DNA of 64,000 nt from Rhodococcus sp. OK519 (GCF_003051005.1 NZ_QAOW01000003.1:310001-374000); one strand, 5' to 3'; positions 44,752 through 53,249 are shown, counted from the stretch's first letter. The notes: generated by a model not told the origin, from the sequence alone. Numbers and translations are program-made.

Positions 44752-45039
44752 TCACGAACCGGAGGCCGCGCCCTTCGCCGCAGCCATTCGCGCCCGCACC
44801 TCGGGGCGGCGCAGCGGCGGGACCGTCCTGGGCGGCTGCCGACGCGGCGGCAGGGCAGCGAGCAGTTCCATCGTGGTGGCCGTGACCTGCTCGACGGCCT
44901 TCTCGAACGCGTCGTGGTTGGTGTCGGACACCTTGTGGACGCCGCTGACCTTCCGGATGTATTGCCGCGCAGCGGCCTCGATCTCCTCGGCGGTGGCTGC
45001 CGGTTCCAACCCACGCAACTCGGTGATGTTTCGGCACAT
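44752..45039 (-). CDS. DUF2277 family protein
   Basis: The 95-residue protein starts MCRNITELRGLEPAAT, the invariant opening of the DUF2277 family, followed by EEIEAAARQYIRKVSG and a basic C-terminal tail. The start at 45039 is fixed by that MCRNI motif; the frame reaches further upstream without reason. The family is widespread in actinobacteria with no known function. It is divergent from the neighbouring P450. Confidence 0.85.
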   Translation of the reverse strand: MCRNITELRGLEPAATAEEIEAAARQYIRKVSGVHKVSDTNHDAFEKAVEQVTATTMELLAALPPRRQPPRTVPPLRRPEVRARMAAAKGAASGS

Positions 45040-45142
45040 GCCCGAACGGTAGCCCCGCATCGGCTCGGGCGAAAGGCTGTTCCGCATCCTGATTACCGCG
45101 TACTTTCGGTATCAGACACCGGACAGCGACCGCGGGGGCACG

Positions 45143-46546
45143 ATGCACGTCGTAGAGAACCTGACCGAGACAGCTGCCATCCCGCATCCGCCACGACGTC
45201 TGCCCCTGCTCGGCGACGTCCTGGGCGTCTCGCTGCACACCCCGGTGCAGGACTCGATGCGGCTCGGCCGGCAACTGGGGCCGATCTTCGAGCGCAACGC
45301 GCTGGGCCATCGGTTCGTCTTCGTGTCCGGCGCCGACATGGTCGCCGAGCTGTCCGACGAGTCGCGTTTCGCCAAGAACGTGGCCCCGGGGATCGCGGAA
45401 TTGCGCGGTATCGGCGGCGACGGACTGTTCACCGCCTACAACGAGGAACCGAATTGGGCGCGCGCACACAATCTGCTGCGGCCCGCGTTCACACAGTCGG
45501 CGATGCGCTCGTACCACGACATCATGGTCCGGGTTGCCGGTGAGCTCACCGACCACTGGGACGGCCACGTCGGCAGCGCACCGGTGGATGTGTCGTCGGA
45601 CATGACGAAGCTGACGCTCGAGACGATCGGACGCGCCGGCTTCAGCTACTCCTTCGACTCGTTCCGCCGGGGTCAGCCACATCCGTTCGTGGAGGCGATG
45701 GTCCGCGCCCTGACGCACGCGCAGCGACGCACCTTCCGCAACGTGCCGGGTCTCGGGAGGCTTCTCTACCGGAAGTCGGACATACAGAACGTCGCCGATA
45801 CCGCCTATCTGGCGGAGGTGGTGGACGAGGTGATCCGGCAGCGCCGCGACAGCCTCGGGTCCGGCCCCGAGGACCTTCTCGATATCATGCTCCGCGCCGC
45901 CCGCGAGAACGATCCGAACCGCCTCGACGAGGTCAACGTCCGCAACCAGGTGGTGACGTTCCTCGTCGCCGGACACGAAACCACCTCCGGTGCATTGTCT
46001 TTCGCGCTGCATTACCTGTCCCGCAATCCGGATGTGCTCGCCCAGGCGCGCGCCGAGGTCGACGCGGTGTGGGGCGATGAGGCTCCGACGTTCGAGAAGG
46101 TCGCCAAGCTGCGTTACGTCCGACGGGTCCTCGACGAGACGCTGCGCCTGTGGCCCACGGCTCCCGCCTACGCGCGCGAGGCCCGCACGGACACCGTTCT
46201 CGCGGGTCGGTATCCGATGAAGGCCGGCGAGTGGGTGCTCGTCCTCATCCCCTCCCTGCACCGCGACCCGGCGTGGGGCGACGATCCCGAGCGGTTCGAC
46301 CCGGACCGCTTCGCCCCCGAGCACGTCCGCGGCCGGGCTCCGCATATCTACAAACCGTTCGGCACCGGCGAACGAGCCTGCATCGGAAGACAGTTCGCGA
46401 TCCACGAGGCCGTCCTCGTGCTGGGCACGGTCCTGCGCCGCTACGACTTCTCGGCCGATCCCGATTATCAGCTGTGCGTCCATGAGCGGCTGACGCTGAT
46501 GCCGGTCGACTTCCGGTTGTCGCTCCGCCCGCGTCGCCTCGAATGA
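45143..46546 (+). CDS. Cytochrome P450, CYP102-like heme domain without reductase
   Basis: The 467-residue P450 aligns throughout with the heme domain of P450 BM3. Shared stretches are GDGLFTAYNEEPNWARAHN, PAFTQSAMRSYHDIM, AGHETTSGALSFAL, ETLRLWPTAPAY, and heme ligand Cys413 in FGTGERACIGRQFAIHEA. Thr280 and Phe96 match BM3 Thr268 and Phe87, but the BM3 Arg47-Tyr51 carboxylate anchor is His56/Phe60 here. The protein ends where the BM3 reductase linker would start, so it needs outside redox partners. A fatty-acid-like or hydrophobic substrate is likely. ATG at 45143 follows CGGGGG. Confidence 0.9.
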   Translation: MHVVENLTETAAIPHPPRRLPLLGDVLGVSLHTPVQDSMRLGRQLGPIFERNALGHRFVFVSGADMVAELSDESRFAKNVAPGIAELRGIGGDGLFTAYNEEPNWARAHNLLRPAFTQSAMRSYHDIMVRVAGELTDHWDGHVGSAPVDVSSDMTKLTLETIGRAGFSYSFDSFRRGQPHPFVEAMVRALTHAQRRTFRNVPGLGRLLYRKSDIQNVADTAYLAEVVDEVIRQRRDSLGSGPEDLLDIMLRAARENDPNRLDEVNVRNQVVTFLVAGHETTSGALSFALHYLSRNPDVLAQARAEVDAVWGDEAPTFEKVAKLRYVRRVLDETLRLWPTAPAYAREARTDTVLAGRYPMKAGEWVLVLIPSLHRDPAWGDDPERFDPDRFAPEHVRGRAPHIYKPFGTGERACIGRQFAIHEAVLVLGTVLRRYDFSADPDYQLCVHERLTLMPVDFRLSLRPRRLE

Positions 46547-46624
46547 ACCACGTCACCGCACGCCGTACCGCCATATCTTCGGGCATGATGGTGTCGGCGT
46601 AGACATCAATGGCTGGAGGCCCAC

Positions 46625-47731
46625 ATGGGCCAACCGTCGTCGCGGGAGGCACTCGAGCCGCACCGCCCGGTCCGTTTCTGCACGACGCCGACCGGCGCGC
46701 GGGTCGCCTACGCCTGCACGGGACAGGGAAAAGCGCTGTTGGTACCCGCGGCGTGGATCAGCCATCTGGAACTGCTGTGGCAGGACCCGGCCTACCGCGC
46801 CTTCTTCGCTCCGCTGTCGGCGATTCGGATGGTTGTGCAATACGACCGCCCCGGCTGCGGGCTCTCCGACCCCTGGCCGGGTGCGCAAGGGCTGGACACC
46901 GATCTGGTGATCCTCGAGGCCCTTGCCGATCACCTGGACCTGGAGAGTGTCGACCTGCTGGGCATCTCCCTCGGCGCGCCGGTGTCGGCCGCTTTCGCAG
47001 CGCGGTTTCCACAGCGCGTGGGCCGGCTGATCCTGTACGGCGGTTACGCCGACGGCTCGCAGATCGCCACGCCGGAGGTCCGCACCGCGATGCTGGGCCT
47101 GGTCCGGGCTCACTGGGGCTTGGGGTCCGAACTGCTGTCCGACGTCTTCCTTCCGGACGGCAACGCAACGACCAAGGCGCTCTTCGCCCGCCTGCAGCAG
47201 GAGGCTGCGTCACCCGATCTCGCCGTCGGCCTGCTCGCCCAGTGCTACGAGACCGACGTGACCGATCTACTTGCACGCGTCACCGCCCCGACGCTGGTGG
47301 TGCACCGTCGCGAAGACCGGGCGATGCCCTACCGCGCGGGCCGGGAGCTGGCCGCACACATCCCCGGAGCGCGGCTGGTTTCGCTGCCCGGCAGCAGCCA
47401 TTTCCCGCATGTGGGCGACGCGTCCGCCGTCGTCCGAGCGATCCTCGAATTCCTGGGCGAGGGCCACGCCACGCCGTCTTCGGAACCGTCGACCTCGCCC
47501 TCGGGCGAGTTGACCGCCCGGCAACTGGAGGTGGCGGCGCTCGTCGCCGAGGGCATGACCAACCGGCAGATCGCCCAGCGGTTGGGCATCGAGGAGCGCT
47601 CCGCCGAGGGACACGTCGAGCGCATCCGTCTGAGGCTCGGGTTCACGTCCCGCGCCCAGGTCGCCGCCTGGTGGGCCCGCCACGTCTCCTCGGCGACCGA
47701 CTCGGTGGTACCGGATGAGGTACCGGATTGA
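46625..47731 (+). CDS. Alpha/beta hydrolase - LuxR HTH fusion regulator
   Basis: The 368-residue protein has an alpha/beta-hydrolase domain (about 17-278) with nucleophile Ser115 (GISLG), acid Asp231 and His259 (SSHFPH). The triad looks intact. A linker rich in Ser and Pro leads to a LuxR/FixJ-type helix-turn-helix (295-350, LTARQLEVAALVAEGMTNRQIAQRLG). This is a one-component layout in which a small ligand or hydrolysis product could control DNA binding. ATG at 46625 follows GGAGG. It precedes the methyltransferase gene by 99 bp; its 3' end runs into a short tandem repeat. Confidence 0.88.
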   Translation: MGQPSSREALEPHRPVRFCTTPTGARVAYACTGQGKALLVPAAWISHLELLWQDPAYRAFFAPLSAIRMVVQYDRPGCGLSDPWPGAQGLDTDLVILEALADHLDLESVDLLGISLGAPVSAAFAARFPQRVGRLILYGGYADGSQIATPEVRTAMLGLVRAHWGLGSELLSDVFLPDGNATTKALFARLQQEAASPDLAVGLLAQCYETDVTDLLARVTAPTLVVHRREDRAMPYRAGRELAAHIPGARLVSLPGSSHFPHVGDASAVVRAILEFLGEGHATPSSEPSTSPSGELTARQLEVAALVAEGMTNRQIAQRLGIEERSAEGHVERIRLRLGFTSRAQVAAWWARHVSSATDSVVPDEVPD

Positions 47732-47739
47732 GGTACCGG
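47707..47739. repeat. Three direct repeats of GGTACCGG at the end of the hydrolase-LuxR gene
   Basis: GGTACCGG occurs at 47707-47714, 47719-47726 and 47732-47739, spaced 12 and 13 bp and joined by ATGA or ATTGA. The stop codon (47729-47731) lies between copies two and three. It could be a binding site for the encoded HTH protein ahead of the methyltransferase gene. Confidence 0.8.
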
Positions 47740-47830
47740 CAGGGGTGATTCCCGCCTATCCCTCGCTGCGCTGCTCCGCCAGGCTCGTAGTCAGTTCGAC
47801 CGACCGCGAATCCCGAAAGGAATGTCAGCG

Positions 47831-48529
47831 ATGAATGCCCGACACGACGTTTTGTCCCTCGAGCCGAGGGAGTCTGCACCGACACTGCCCGACCAGTTCC
47901 GACCTCATCCGCTGCGCGGGCCGTTCAACGCACTGTTCTTCACTGCGCTCGACCGGTACCTTGATCGCCTGCTGCGTCCGCACAAGCAATCCCTCTTCGG
48001 CAGCCTTCCAGCCACCGTCGTCGAGTTGGGGCCCGGCGTGGGCGCCAACCTGCGCTACCTCCGCGCCGGCACCCGGCTGATCGCCGTCGAACCGAACCCG
48101 GCGATGCATGATCGCCTGCGCGCACGAGCCGCACGCGCCCATATCGATCTCGAACTGCACACCACCAGTGCAGAGCGGATCGATCTGCCCGACGAGTCGG
48201 TGGACGCGGTGATATCCAGCCTCCTGCTCTGCACCGTGACCGATCCCGTCGCCGTCCTGTCCGAAGTCCACCGCATTCTGCGCCCCGGCGGGCAATACGC
48301 CTTCCTGGAACACGTTGCCGCTCCTGACGGCACGGCGCTCCGCCGCCTGCAGCGGGCTGTGCGACGGCCATGGAGTTGGACCTTCGAAGGCTGCTCGTGC
48401 GAACGAGACCTGCAGGCGGTCATCGAGGCCGTCGGATTTGCCGAGACGACCGTCGAGACCTACCGGCTGCGTTCACCCTTCGTGCCGGTGAACTCTCAGA
48501 TCGCCGGCGTGGCTCGCAACCGCAACTGA
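47831..48529 (+). CDS. Class I SAM-dependent methyltransferase
   Basis: The 232-residue protein has SAM motif I VVELGPGVGANLRYL (63-77), AVEPNPAMHDRLR, then SVDAVISSLLLCTVTDP, EVHRILRPGGQYAFLEHV and a C-terminal part with GCSCERDL. The pattern fits the methyltransferase 11 group that includes thiol methyltransferase (METTL7-like) proteins. ATG at 47831 is preferred over the ATG nine bases earlier because AAGGA is then nine bases upstream. Substrate unknown; it may be controlled by the preceding hydrolase-LuxR protein. Confidence 0.87.
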   Translation: MNARHDVLSLEPRESAPTLPDQFRPHPLRGPFNALFFTALDRYLDRLLRPHKQSLFGSLPATVVELGPGVGANLRYLRAGTRLIAVEPNPAMHDRLRARAARAHIDLELHTTSAERIDLPDESVDAVISSLLLCTVTDPVAVLSEVHRILRPGGQYAFLEHVAAPDGTALRRLQRAVRRPWSWTFEGCSCERDLQAVIEAVGFAETTVETYRLRSPFVPVNSQIAGVARNRN

Positions 48530-48668
48530 CGGACACTCGGCGCCGACTCCATCGTGGTGCCGGCGCCGAGACCGATTCCGCCAGCATCTATTCGGGCATT
48601 CCGCCCACTCGTGCACCAGACTGTCGTTACCGTTCGCGTCACATCCGCACACGAGAACGGCGAACGAC

Positions 48669-49586
48669 ATGGACTCTCCCCTGGCCACAGTGGCCCTGCC
48701 GGCCGCGCTCGCGATCATCATGTTCGGACTCGGCCTGTCGCTGACGACCGCTGACTTCGCCCGCGTCGCAAAACATCCCCGCGTCGTGACGATCGCGCTG
48801 GCGTGCCAGCTGCTGATCCTGCCCGCCATCGCCTTCGGTCTGGTGCTGCTGTTCGACCTGCCCGCGTTGCTCGCAGTCGGCATGATGGTTCTCGCCGCCT
48901 CCCCCGGCGGCACGACCGCGAATCTGTTCAGCCACCTCTACCGCGGCGACGTCGCCCTCAACATCACTCTCACCGCAGTCAATTCGGTGATCGCCGTGAT
49001 CACACTGCCGATCGTCACAAACTTCGCGATCGGCTACTTCGATCCCGCCGAGACGGGCACCTCGATGGGCCTGCAGTTCGGCAAGATCCTGCAGGTGTTC
49101 GCGATCGTGCTGATCCCCGTCGCGATCGGCATGCTGGTTCGGGCGAATCGCGCCGACTTCGCGCGCCGCATGGACAAGCCCGTCCGCATCGCGTCTGCGG
49201 TCGTGCTGGTTCTCGTCATCGTCGGCACCATCGTCGCCGAACGCGAGAACGTGGGCAGCTACCTCGCCGACGTCGGCGCCATCACTGCACTCTTCTGCGT
49301 CGCGAGTCTCGCTGTGGGCTACTGGATTCCGAAGGCCCTCGGCGCCGGACAGCGTCAGTCCATCGCATGTTCGATGGAGATCGGCGTCCACAACAGCACG
49401 CTGGCGATCGCGATCTCCATCAGCGTTCTCGACAGCGTCGACATTGCGATCCCCGCCGCCGTCTACGGCGTCGTGATGTTCCCGCTCGCGGCGGCCGTCG
49501 GCTGGCTGATCAGCCGAGGCCCGCAAACCGAGGCGACGGACGCCCCGGCCCCGGACCGATCGGAACGGACAGCCGAAAGCAGCTGA
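48669..49586 (+). CDS. Bile acid:sodium symporter (SBF) family transporter
   Basis: The 305-residue integral membrane protein has about nine hydrophobic helices. Family motifs are IMFGLGLSLTTADFARV near the N-terminus, LAASPGGTTANLFSHLYRGD for the crossover region, and SMEIGVHNSTLAIAI near the C-terminus. Members move organic anions such as bile acids or 2-keto acids with sodium. In a sterol-degrading locus, uptake of bile-acid-like steroids is a tempting guess, but the gene has no KstR box and the family is broad. It sits alone, 139 bp after the methyltransferase. Confidence 0.88.
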   Translation: MDSPLATVALPAALAIIMFGLGLSLTTADFARVAKHPRVVTIALACQLLILPAIAFGLVLLFDLPALLAVGMMVLAASPGGTTANLFSHLYRGDVALNITLTAVNSVIAVITLPIVTNFAIGYFDPAETGTSMGLQFGKILQVFAIVLIPVAIGMLVRANRADFARRMDKPVRIASAVVLVLVIVGTIVAERENVGSYLADVGAITALFCVASLAVGYWIPKALGAGQRQSIACSMEIGVHNSTLAIAISISVLDSVDIAIPAAVYGVVMFPLAAAVGWLISRGPQTEATDAPAPDRSERTAESS

Positions 49587-49611
49587 CACCCGTTCCCCTT
49601 CCTCTCCAAAT

Positions 49612-49676
49612 CCGCGTTTTGCGCACTTGGCGCGCCCTGCCGGGCGCCTGACGCGCGAAAAGTGCGCAAAACGCGG
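49612..49676. repeat. Long inverted repeat downstream of the SBF gene
   Basis: CCGCGTTTTGCGCACTT (49612-49628) and its exact complement (49660-49676) enclose 31 bases. The enclosed part holds a second small hairpin (GGCGCGCCC...GGGCGCC). It lies between convergent genes ending at 49586 and 49713 and probably terminates both; it may belong to a dispersed repeat family. Confidence 0.82.
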
Positions 49677-49712
49677 GGGCGGGAAGAGCCAGACGACGAA
49701 CCCGAGCCGGAA

Positions 49713-50678
49713 CTAGGGCACGAGCACGATCGTTCCGCGGGTCGCACGTTCGTCGACGCGGCGGTGCGCTGCGGCGACCGCGCCGAGCGACATCGTCGAG
49801 TCGATCACCGGACTGATCGTGCCGTCCACGATCCGGTCGAGGGCCGTCGCACGAAGCTCGGCGACACGCTCGAGCCAGGCCGGCCCGGCGCAGGCCGTGA
49901 CGGTGTACCCGCCGGCGTAGAGGTCCGCCGCGGCGATGTCGGGGGCCTGTCCGGAGAGCATGCCGTACGACAACAGCCGTCCGTGCAGGGGCGTCAGCGA
50001 GCCGAGCACGTGCCGCGCCGCCGACCCCCCGATCGAGTCGAACGCCACGTCGATCGTGTGGCCTCCCGCCGCGGCCTCGAGCGCGCCCGGCCGATCGAGA
50101 TCGGCATGATCGAGCACGATATCCGCACCGAATAATTCGGCACGGGTGCGGCTTTCGTCGCTGCCCGCGGTCGCCACGACACGACCCACCCGCCCGCGCA
50201 GCAGTTGCGTCAGGTACGCGCCGATCCCGCTGCCCGCCGCCTCGACCAGGACGGTTGCATCGCGTAGATCGCCGGCCCGTTCCAGTAGCGCGAGCGCGAC
50301 CGGGGCGCCGGTGAGCACCGCCGCGGCCTCCACCGCGCCGATCGCGTCCGGCACCGCCACGCACTGCTGGGCGGCGGCGCATACGAACTCGGCGTGCGCA
50401 CCGATCGCGACGCCACTCACCGCAACGCGGGTACCGATCAGGCGCGGATCGACGCCGTCGCCCACCTCGTCGACCACCCCCACCGCCTGGGAGCCGAAGA
50501 CCATCGGCGACGAACCGGGCGAGGGCGCTGCCCCCGATCGCATCCGCGTCTCGATCCACAGCACCGGGCTTGCCTCCGCACGCACCCGCACCTGCCCCGC
50601 GGCGGCGTGCACGTCCGCAATCTCACGCGCCGCCAGCACCTCCGGCGCACCTGGCTGTGTCCACACGATTCCACGCAT
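49713..50678 (-). CDS. Medium-chain quinone oxidoreductase-like dehydrogenase
   Basis: The 321-residue MDR-superfamily protein lacks the zinc-ligand cysteines of alcohol dehydrogenases. It has a Rossmann segment VLVEAAGSGIGAYLTQLL, then VVATAGSDESRTRAELFGAD and VDVAFDSIGG-type motifs of NADPH:quinone reductases. ATG at 50678 follows AGGGGAGATG. It is divergent from a TetR gene, and a 23-bp palindrome sits just upstream, so its expression is likely controlled by that regulator. Substrate unknown; electrophile or quinone detoxification is typical. Confidence 0.87.
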   Translation of the reverse strand: MRGIVWTQPGAPEVLAAREIADVHAAAGQVRVRAEASPVLWIETRMRSGAAPSPGSSPMVFGSQAVGVVDEVGDGVDPRLIGTRVAVSGVAIGAHAEFVCAAAQQCVAVPDAIGAVEAAAVLTGAPVALALLERAGDLRDATVLVEAAGSGIGAYLTQLLRGRVGRVVATAGSDESRTRAELFGADIVLDHADLDRPGALEAAAGGHTIDVAFDSIGGSAARHVLGSLTPLHGRLLSYGMLSGQAPDIAAADLYAGGYTVTACAGPAWLERVAELRATALDRIVDGTISPVIDSTMSLGAVAAAHRRVDERATRGTIVLVP

Positions 50679-50690
50679 CACATCTCCCCT

Positions 50691-50713
50691 TAACTGGACC
50701 GTCGGTTCAGTTA
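50691..50713. promoter_or_regulatory. Probable TetR operator between the quinone oxidoreductase and TetR genes
   Basis: TAACTGGACC-GTC-GGTTCAGTTA: two 10-base arms with one mismatch around a 3-base centre. It lies 12 bp from the oxidoreductase start and 72 bp from the TetR start. Confidence 0.8.
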
Positions 50714-50785
50714 GAGCATGCAGGGATCTGGACCGGCGGTCAAGATATATTCGGTCACCGATACGCAACACCCCCAGGAGATTCG

Positions 50786-51370
50786 ATGCCCGAGGCACGA
50801 CCGGAACGCGCCGACGCCGCCCGAAACCGGCGCGCGATCCTCGCCGCTGCGGAGCGCCTGTTCACCGAGCACGGGCCGGACCACGTGTCCATCGAACAGA
50901 TCGCGGCGGAGGCCGGCGTCGGAAAGGCGACGGTGTTCCACCGCTTCGGCAACCGCAACGAATTGGTGCGGGCAGTCGTGTTCGAGCATGCGAACGCGCT
51001 GCGCGAGGCGGTCCTCGACGCGCCACCGCCGCTCGGCCCCGGCGCGCCCGCGGGCGAGCGACTCGTCGCCTTCCTGCTCGCCTTCGCACACCTGATCGTC
51101 GATCGCCCCGCACTCATCGCCGCGTACGACGCGGGGGCGCCGGACGAGCGCGCCGACGAGCTGCACCGCTTCTGGTACGACCACCTGAGCGCGTTGATCA
51201 CCGAAGTCCGGCCCGACATGGACCCGGACGGGGCCGCCGTGCTGCTGCTCGGAATGGTCGCCGGCGCGGCGCGGCCGCTGGCTGCGGGCGGAGAGCGCGC
51301 CGAACGGATCGTCGACTCGATCGAGACCGTGACTCGGGCGATCGTCGGAGATGTGACTCGGTCACTGTAA
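50786..51370 (+). CDS. TetR-family transcriptional regulator
   Basis: The 194-residue regulator opens MPEARPERADAARNRRAILAAAERLF, with HTH VSIEQIAAEAGVGKATVFHRFGNR (about 38-61) and an alpha-helical ligand domain with FWYDHLSALITEVRPD. ATG at 50786 follows CAGGAG. The divergent oxidoreductase and the palindrome between them suggest a local repressor responding to a toxic organic compound. It is followed by a strong terminator shared with fadA6. Confidence 0.9.
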   Translation: MPEARPERADAARNRRAILAAAERLFTEHGPDHVSIEQIAAEAGVGKATVFHRFGNRNELVRAVVFEHANALREAVLDAPPPLGPGAPAGERLVAFLLAFAHLIVDRPALIAAYDAGAPDERADELHRFWYDHLSALITEVRPDMDPDGAAVLLLGMVAGAARPLAAGGERAERIVDSIETVTRAIVGDVTRSL

Positions 51371-51382
51371 CGAGAGACGAAA

Positions 51383-51420
51383 AATGCCCTCCCGGTTCGG
51401 AATCGAACCGGGAGGGCATT
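51383..51420. terminator. Bidirectional terminator between TetR and fadA6
   Basis: A perfect 17-bp stem (51383-51399 with 51404-51420) and a 4-base loop lie between stops at 51370 and 51436; an A/T-rich run flanks the left side. Confidence 0.87.
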
Positions 51421-51435
51421 CGCGAGCGGTGAGGA

Positions 51436-52590
51436 CTAGTCCTGGATGCGCTCGATGATCGTGACGTTCGCGGTGCCGCCACCCTCGCAGATGGTGAGCA
51501 GACCGTAGCGGCCGCCGGTGCGCTCGAGCTCGTTGAGCAGCGTCGCCATCAGCTTGGTGCCGGTCGCGCCCAACGGGTGGCCGAGGGCGATGGCGCCACC
51601 GTTGACGTTGACCTTGGCCGGGTCGGCGCCCAGCTCCTTGATCCACGCGAGGACGACGGGCGCGAAGGCCTCGTTGATCTCGATCAGGTCGATGTCGTCG
51701 AGGGTCAGACCGGTCTTCTCCAGCGCGTGCTGGGTGGCCGGGATCGGCGCGCTCAGCATGAAGATCGGGTCGTCGCCGCGGGCGCTCATGTGGTGGATGC
51801 GCGCGCGGGGCTTGAGTCCGTGCTTCTCGACGGCCTCTTCCGACGCGAGCAGCAGCGCGCTGGCGCCGTCGGAGATCTGGCTGGCGACGGCGGCGGTCAG
51901 GCGGCCACCCTCGACCAGCACGTTGAGGCTCGCCATCTTCTCGAGGCTGGTCTCACGCGGGCCCTCGTCGGTCTTGAACTCGTCGAACGCGACGATCTCG
52001 TTCTCGAAGCGGCCCTCGGCGATCGCAGCCTTGGCGCGCTCGTGGCTCTGCAGAGCCCACTTCTCGAGGTCCTCGCGGCTGATGTCCCACTTGTCGGCGA
52101 TCATCTCGGCGCCGCGGAACTGCGACACCTCCTCGTTGCCGTAGCGCTCGGTCCAGCCCTTGGACTCGGCGGTGGGGGTGCTGAAGCCGTACTGGTCGCC
52201 GACGATCATGGCGGCCGAGATCGGGATCTGGCTCATGTTCTGCACGCCGCCGGCGACGATCATGTCGGCGGTGCCCGCGAGGATCGCCTGCGCGCCGAAC
52301 TGGATGGCCTGCTGGCTCGAGCCGCACTGGCGGTCGACGGTCACGCCGGGCACGTGCTGCGGCAGGCCTGCGGCCAGCCACGACAGGCGCGCGATGTTGC
52401 CGGCCTGGCCACCGATCGCGTCGACGCAACCGAAGATGACGTCGTCGACGTCGGCCGGGTCGATGCCGGTGCGCTCCACGACTGCCTTGATAACGTGCGC
52501 GCCCAGGTCGATCGGGTGAACGGGCGCCAGGCTGCCGTTCTTCTTACCGATCGCGGTGCGGATCGCGTCGACGATGTAAACCTCGGGCAT
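51436..52590 (-). CDS. fadA6: Ring C/D pathway thiolase FadA6
   Basis: The 384-residue thiolase has Cys89 ([13 protein letters not shown]), His338 (GHPLGATGT) and Cys368 (TICEGGGTANV). The whole sequence tracks M. tuberculosis FadA6 (Rv3556c), including GGVQNMSQIPIS and WTERYGNEEVSQFRG. It cleaves 3-keto CoA products after ring opening. ATG at 52590 follows CAGGAG; it lies 19 bp after kstR2 and is likely co-transcribed with it, so it answers to KstR2 itself. Confidence 0.95.
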   Translation of the reverse strand: MPEVYIVDAIRTAIGKKNGSLAPVHPIDLGAHVIKAVVERTGIDPADVDDVIFGCVDAIGGQAGNIARLSWLAAGLPQHVPGVTVDRQCGSSQQAIQFGAQAILAGTADMIVAGGVQNMSQIPISAAMIVGDQYGFSTPTAESKGWTERYGNEEVSQFRGAEMIADKWDISREDLEKWALQSHERAKAAIAEGRFENEIVAFDEFKTDEGPRETSLEKMASLNVLVEGGRLTAAVASQISDGASALLLASEEAVEKHGLKPRARIHHMSARGDDPIFMLSAPIPATQHALEKTGLTLDDIDLIEINEAFAPVVLAWIKELGADPAKVNVNGGAIALGHPLGATGTKLMATLLNELERTGGRYGLLTICEGGGTANVTIIERIQD

Positions 52591-52609
52591 AACAGCTCCT
52601 GGATTCGGA

Positions 52610-53233
52610 TTACTTGTGGGAGTCGGGGCTGGCAAGCCCGTCGAGAACGATGGAGAGGTACTGCTTGGCGACAGCCTCGGCGGTCATCGGGCCACCCGGC
52701 CGGTACCAGCGCACGGCCACCCAGACCGTGTCGCGCATGAAGCGGAAGACGATCTCGATGTCGAGATCCTTGCGGAAGCTGCCGTCGGCGACGCCGGCCT
52801 CGAGCACCCCGACCCACAGGTCGCGGAACTCCTGGCTACGCTCGGCCAGGTACGCGAACCGCTCGTTGGTGGCGAGGTGCTTGACCTCGTCCTGGTAGAT
52901 CGCGACGGCGCTGTGCGAGGCGTCGATGGCCTCGAACGACGCGACCACGAGGCCCTCGAAGGTCTCGCGAGAGCCCATGCCCGCGCCCACGATCTCGCGA
53001 TAGCGTCCGAACAGGTCGTCCTGGAAGCCGCGCAGGATCTCGTCGACCATCGACTCCTTGGAGTCGAAGTGGTGGTAGAGACTGCCGGACAGGATGCCCG
53101 CCGCGTCGGCGATGTCGCGCACGGTGGTGGCCCGCAGACCACGTTCGGCGAACAGGCCGGCGGCGAGTTCGAGGAGCTCGGCGCGACGCCCGGACTTGTT
53201 CGAAGACTCGTCGGCGCCTCGGGGTGGAGTCAT
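52610..53233 (-). CDS. kstR2: TetR-family repressor KstR2
   Basis: The 207-residue regulator has the N-terminal HTH region RAELLELAAGLFAERGLRATTVRDIADAAGILSGSLYHHFDSKE and ligand-domain stretches VAIYQDEVKHLA and RFMRDTVWVAVRWYRPGGP, closely like Rv3557c. KstR2 represses the HIP (ring C/D) regulon and is released by HIP-CoA. ATG at 53233 is taken since GGTAGG is then nine bases upstream; ATG at 53242 is possible. The operator at 53250-53267 overlaps its leader, indicating autoregulation. Confidence 0.94.
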   Translation of the reverse strand: MTPPRGADESSNKSGRRAELLELAAGLFAERGLRATTVRDIADAAGILSGSLYHHFDSKESMVDEILRGFQDDLFGRYREIVGAGMGSRETFEGLVVASFEAIDASHSAVAIYQDEVKHLATNERFAYLAERSQEFRDLWVGVLEAGVADGSFRKDLDIEIVFRFMRDTVWVAVRWYRPGGPMTAEAVAKQYLSIVLDGLASPDSHK

Positions 53234-53249
53234 GCGAGACATCCTACCA

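Noticed and set aside
44747-46483. 578-codon minus-strand frame opposite the P450
   Set aside because: P450 motifs on the plus strand are decisive; the minus frame has none.
41664-51370. Genomic island or prophage
   Set aside because: The block looks accessory relative to M. tuberculosis, but no integrase, transposase, tRNA or attachment repeat was seen, and composition by eye is like the rest.
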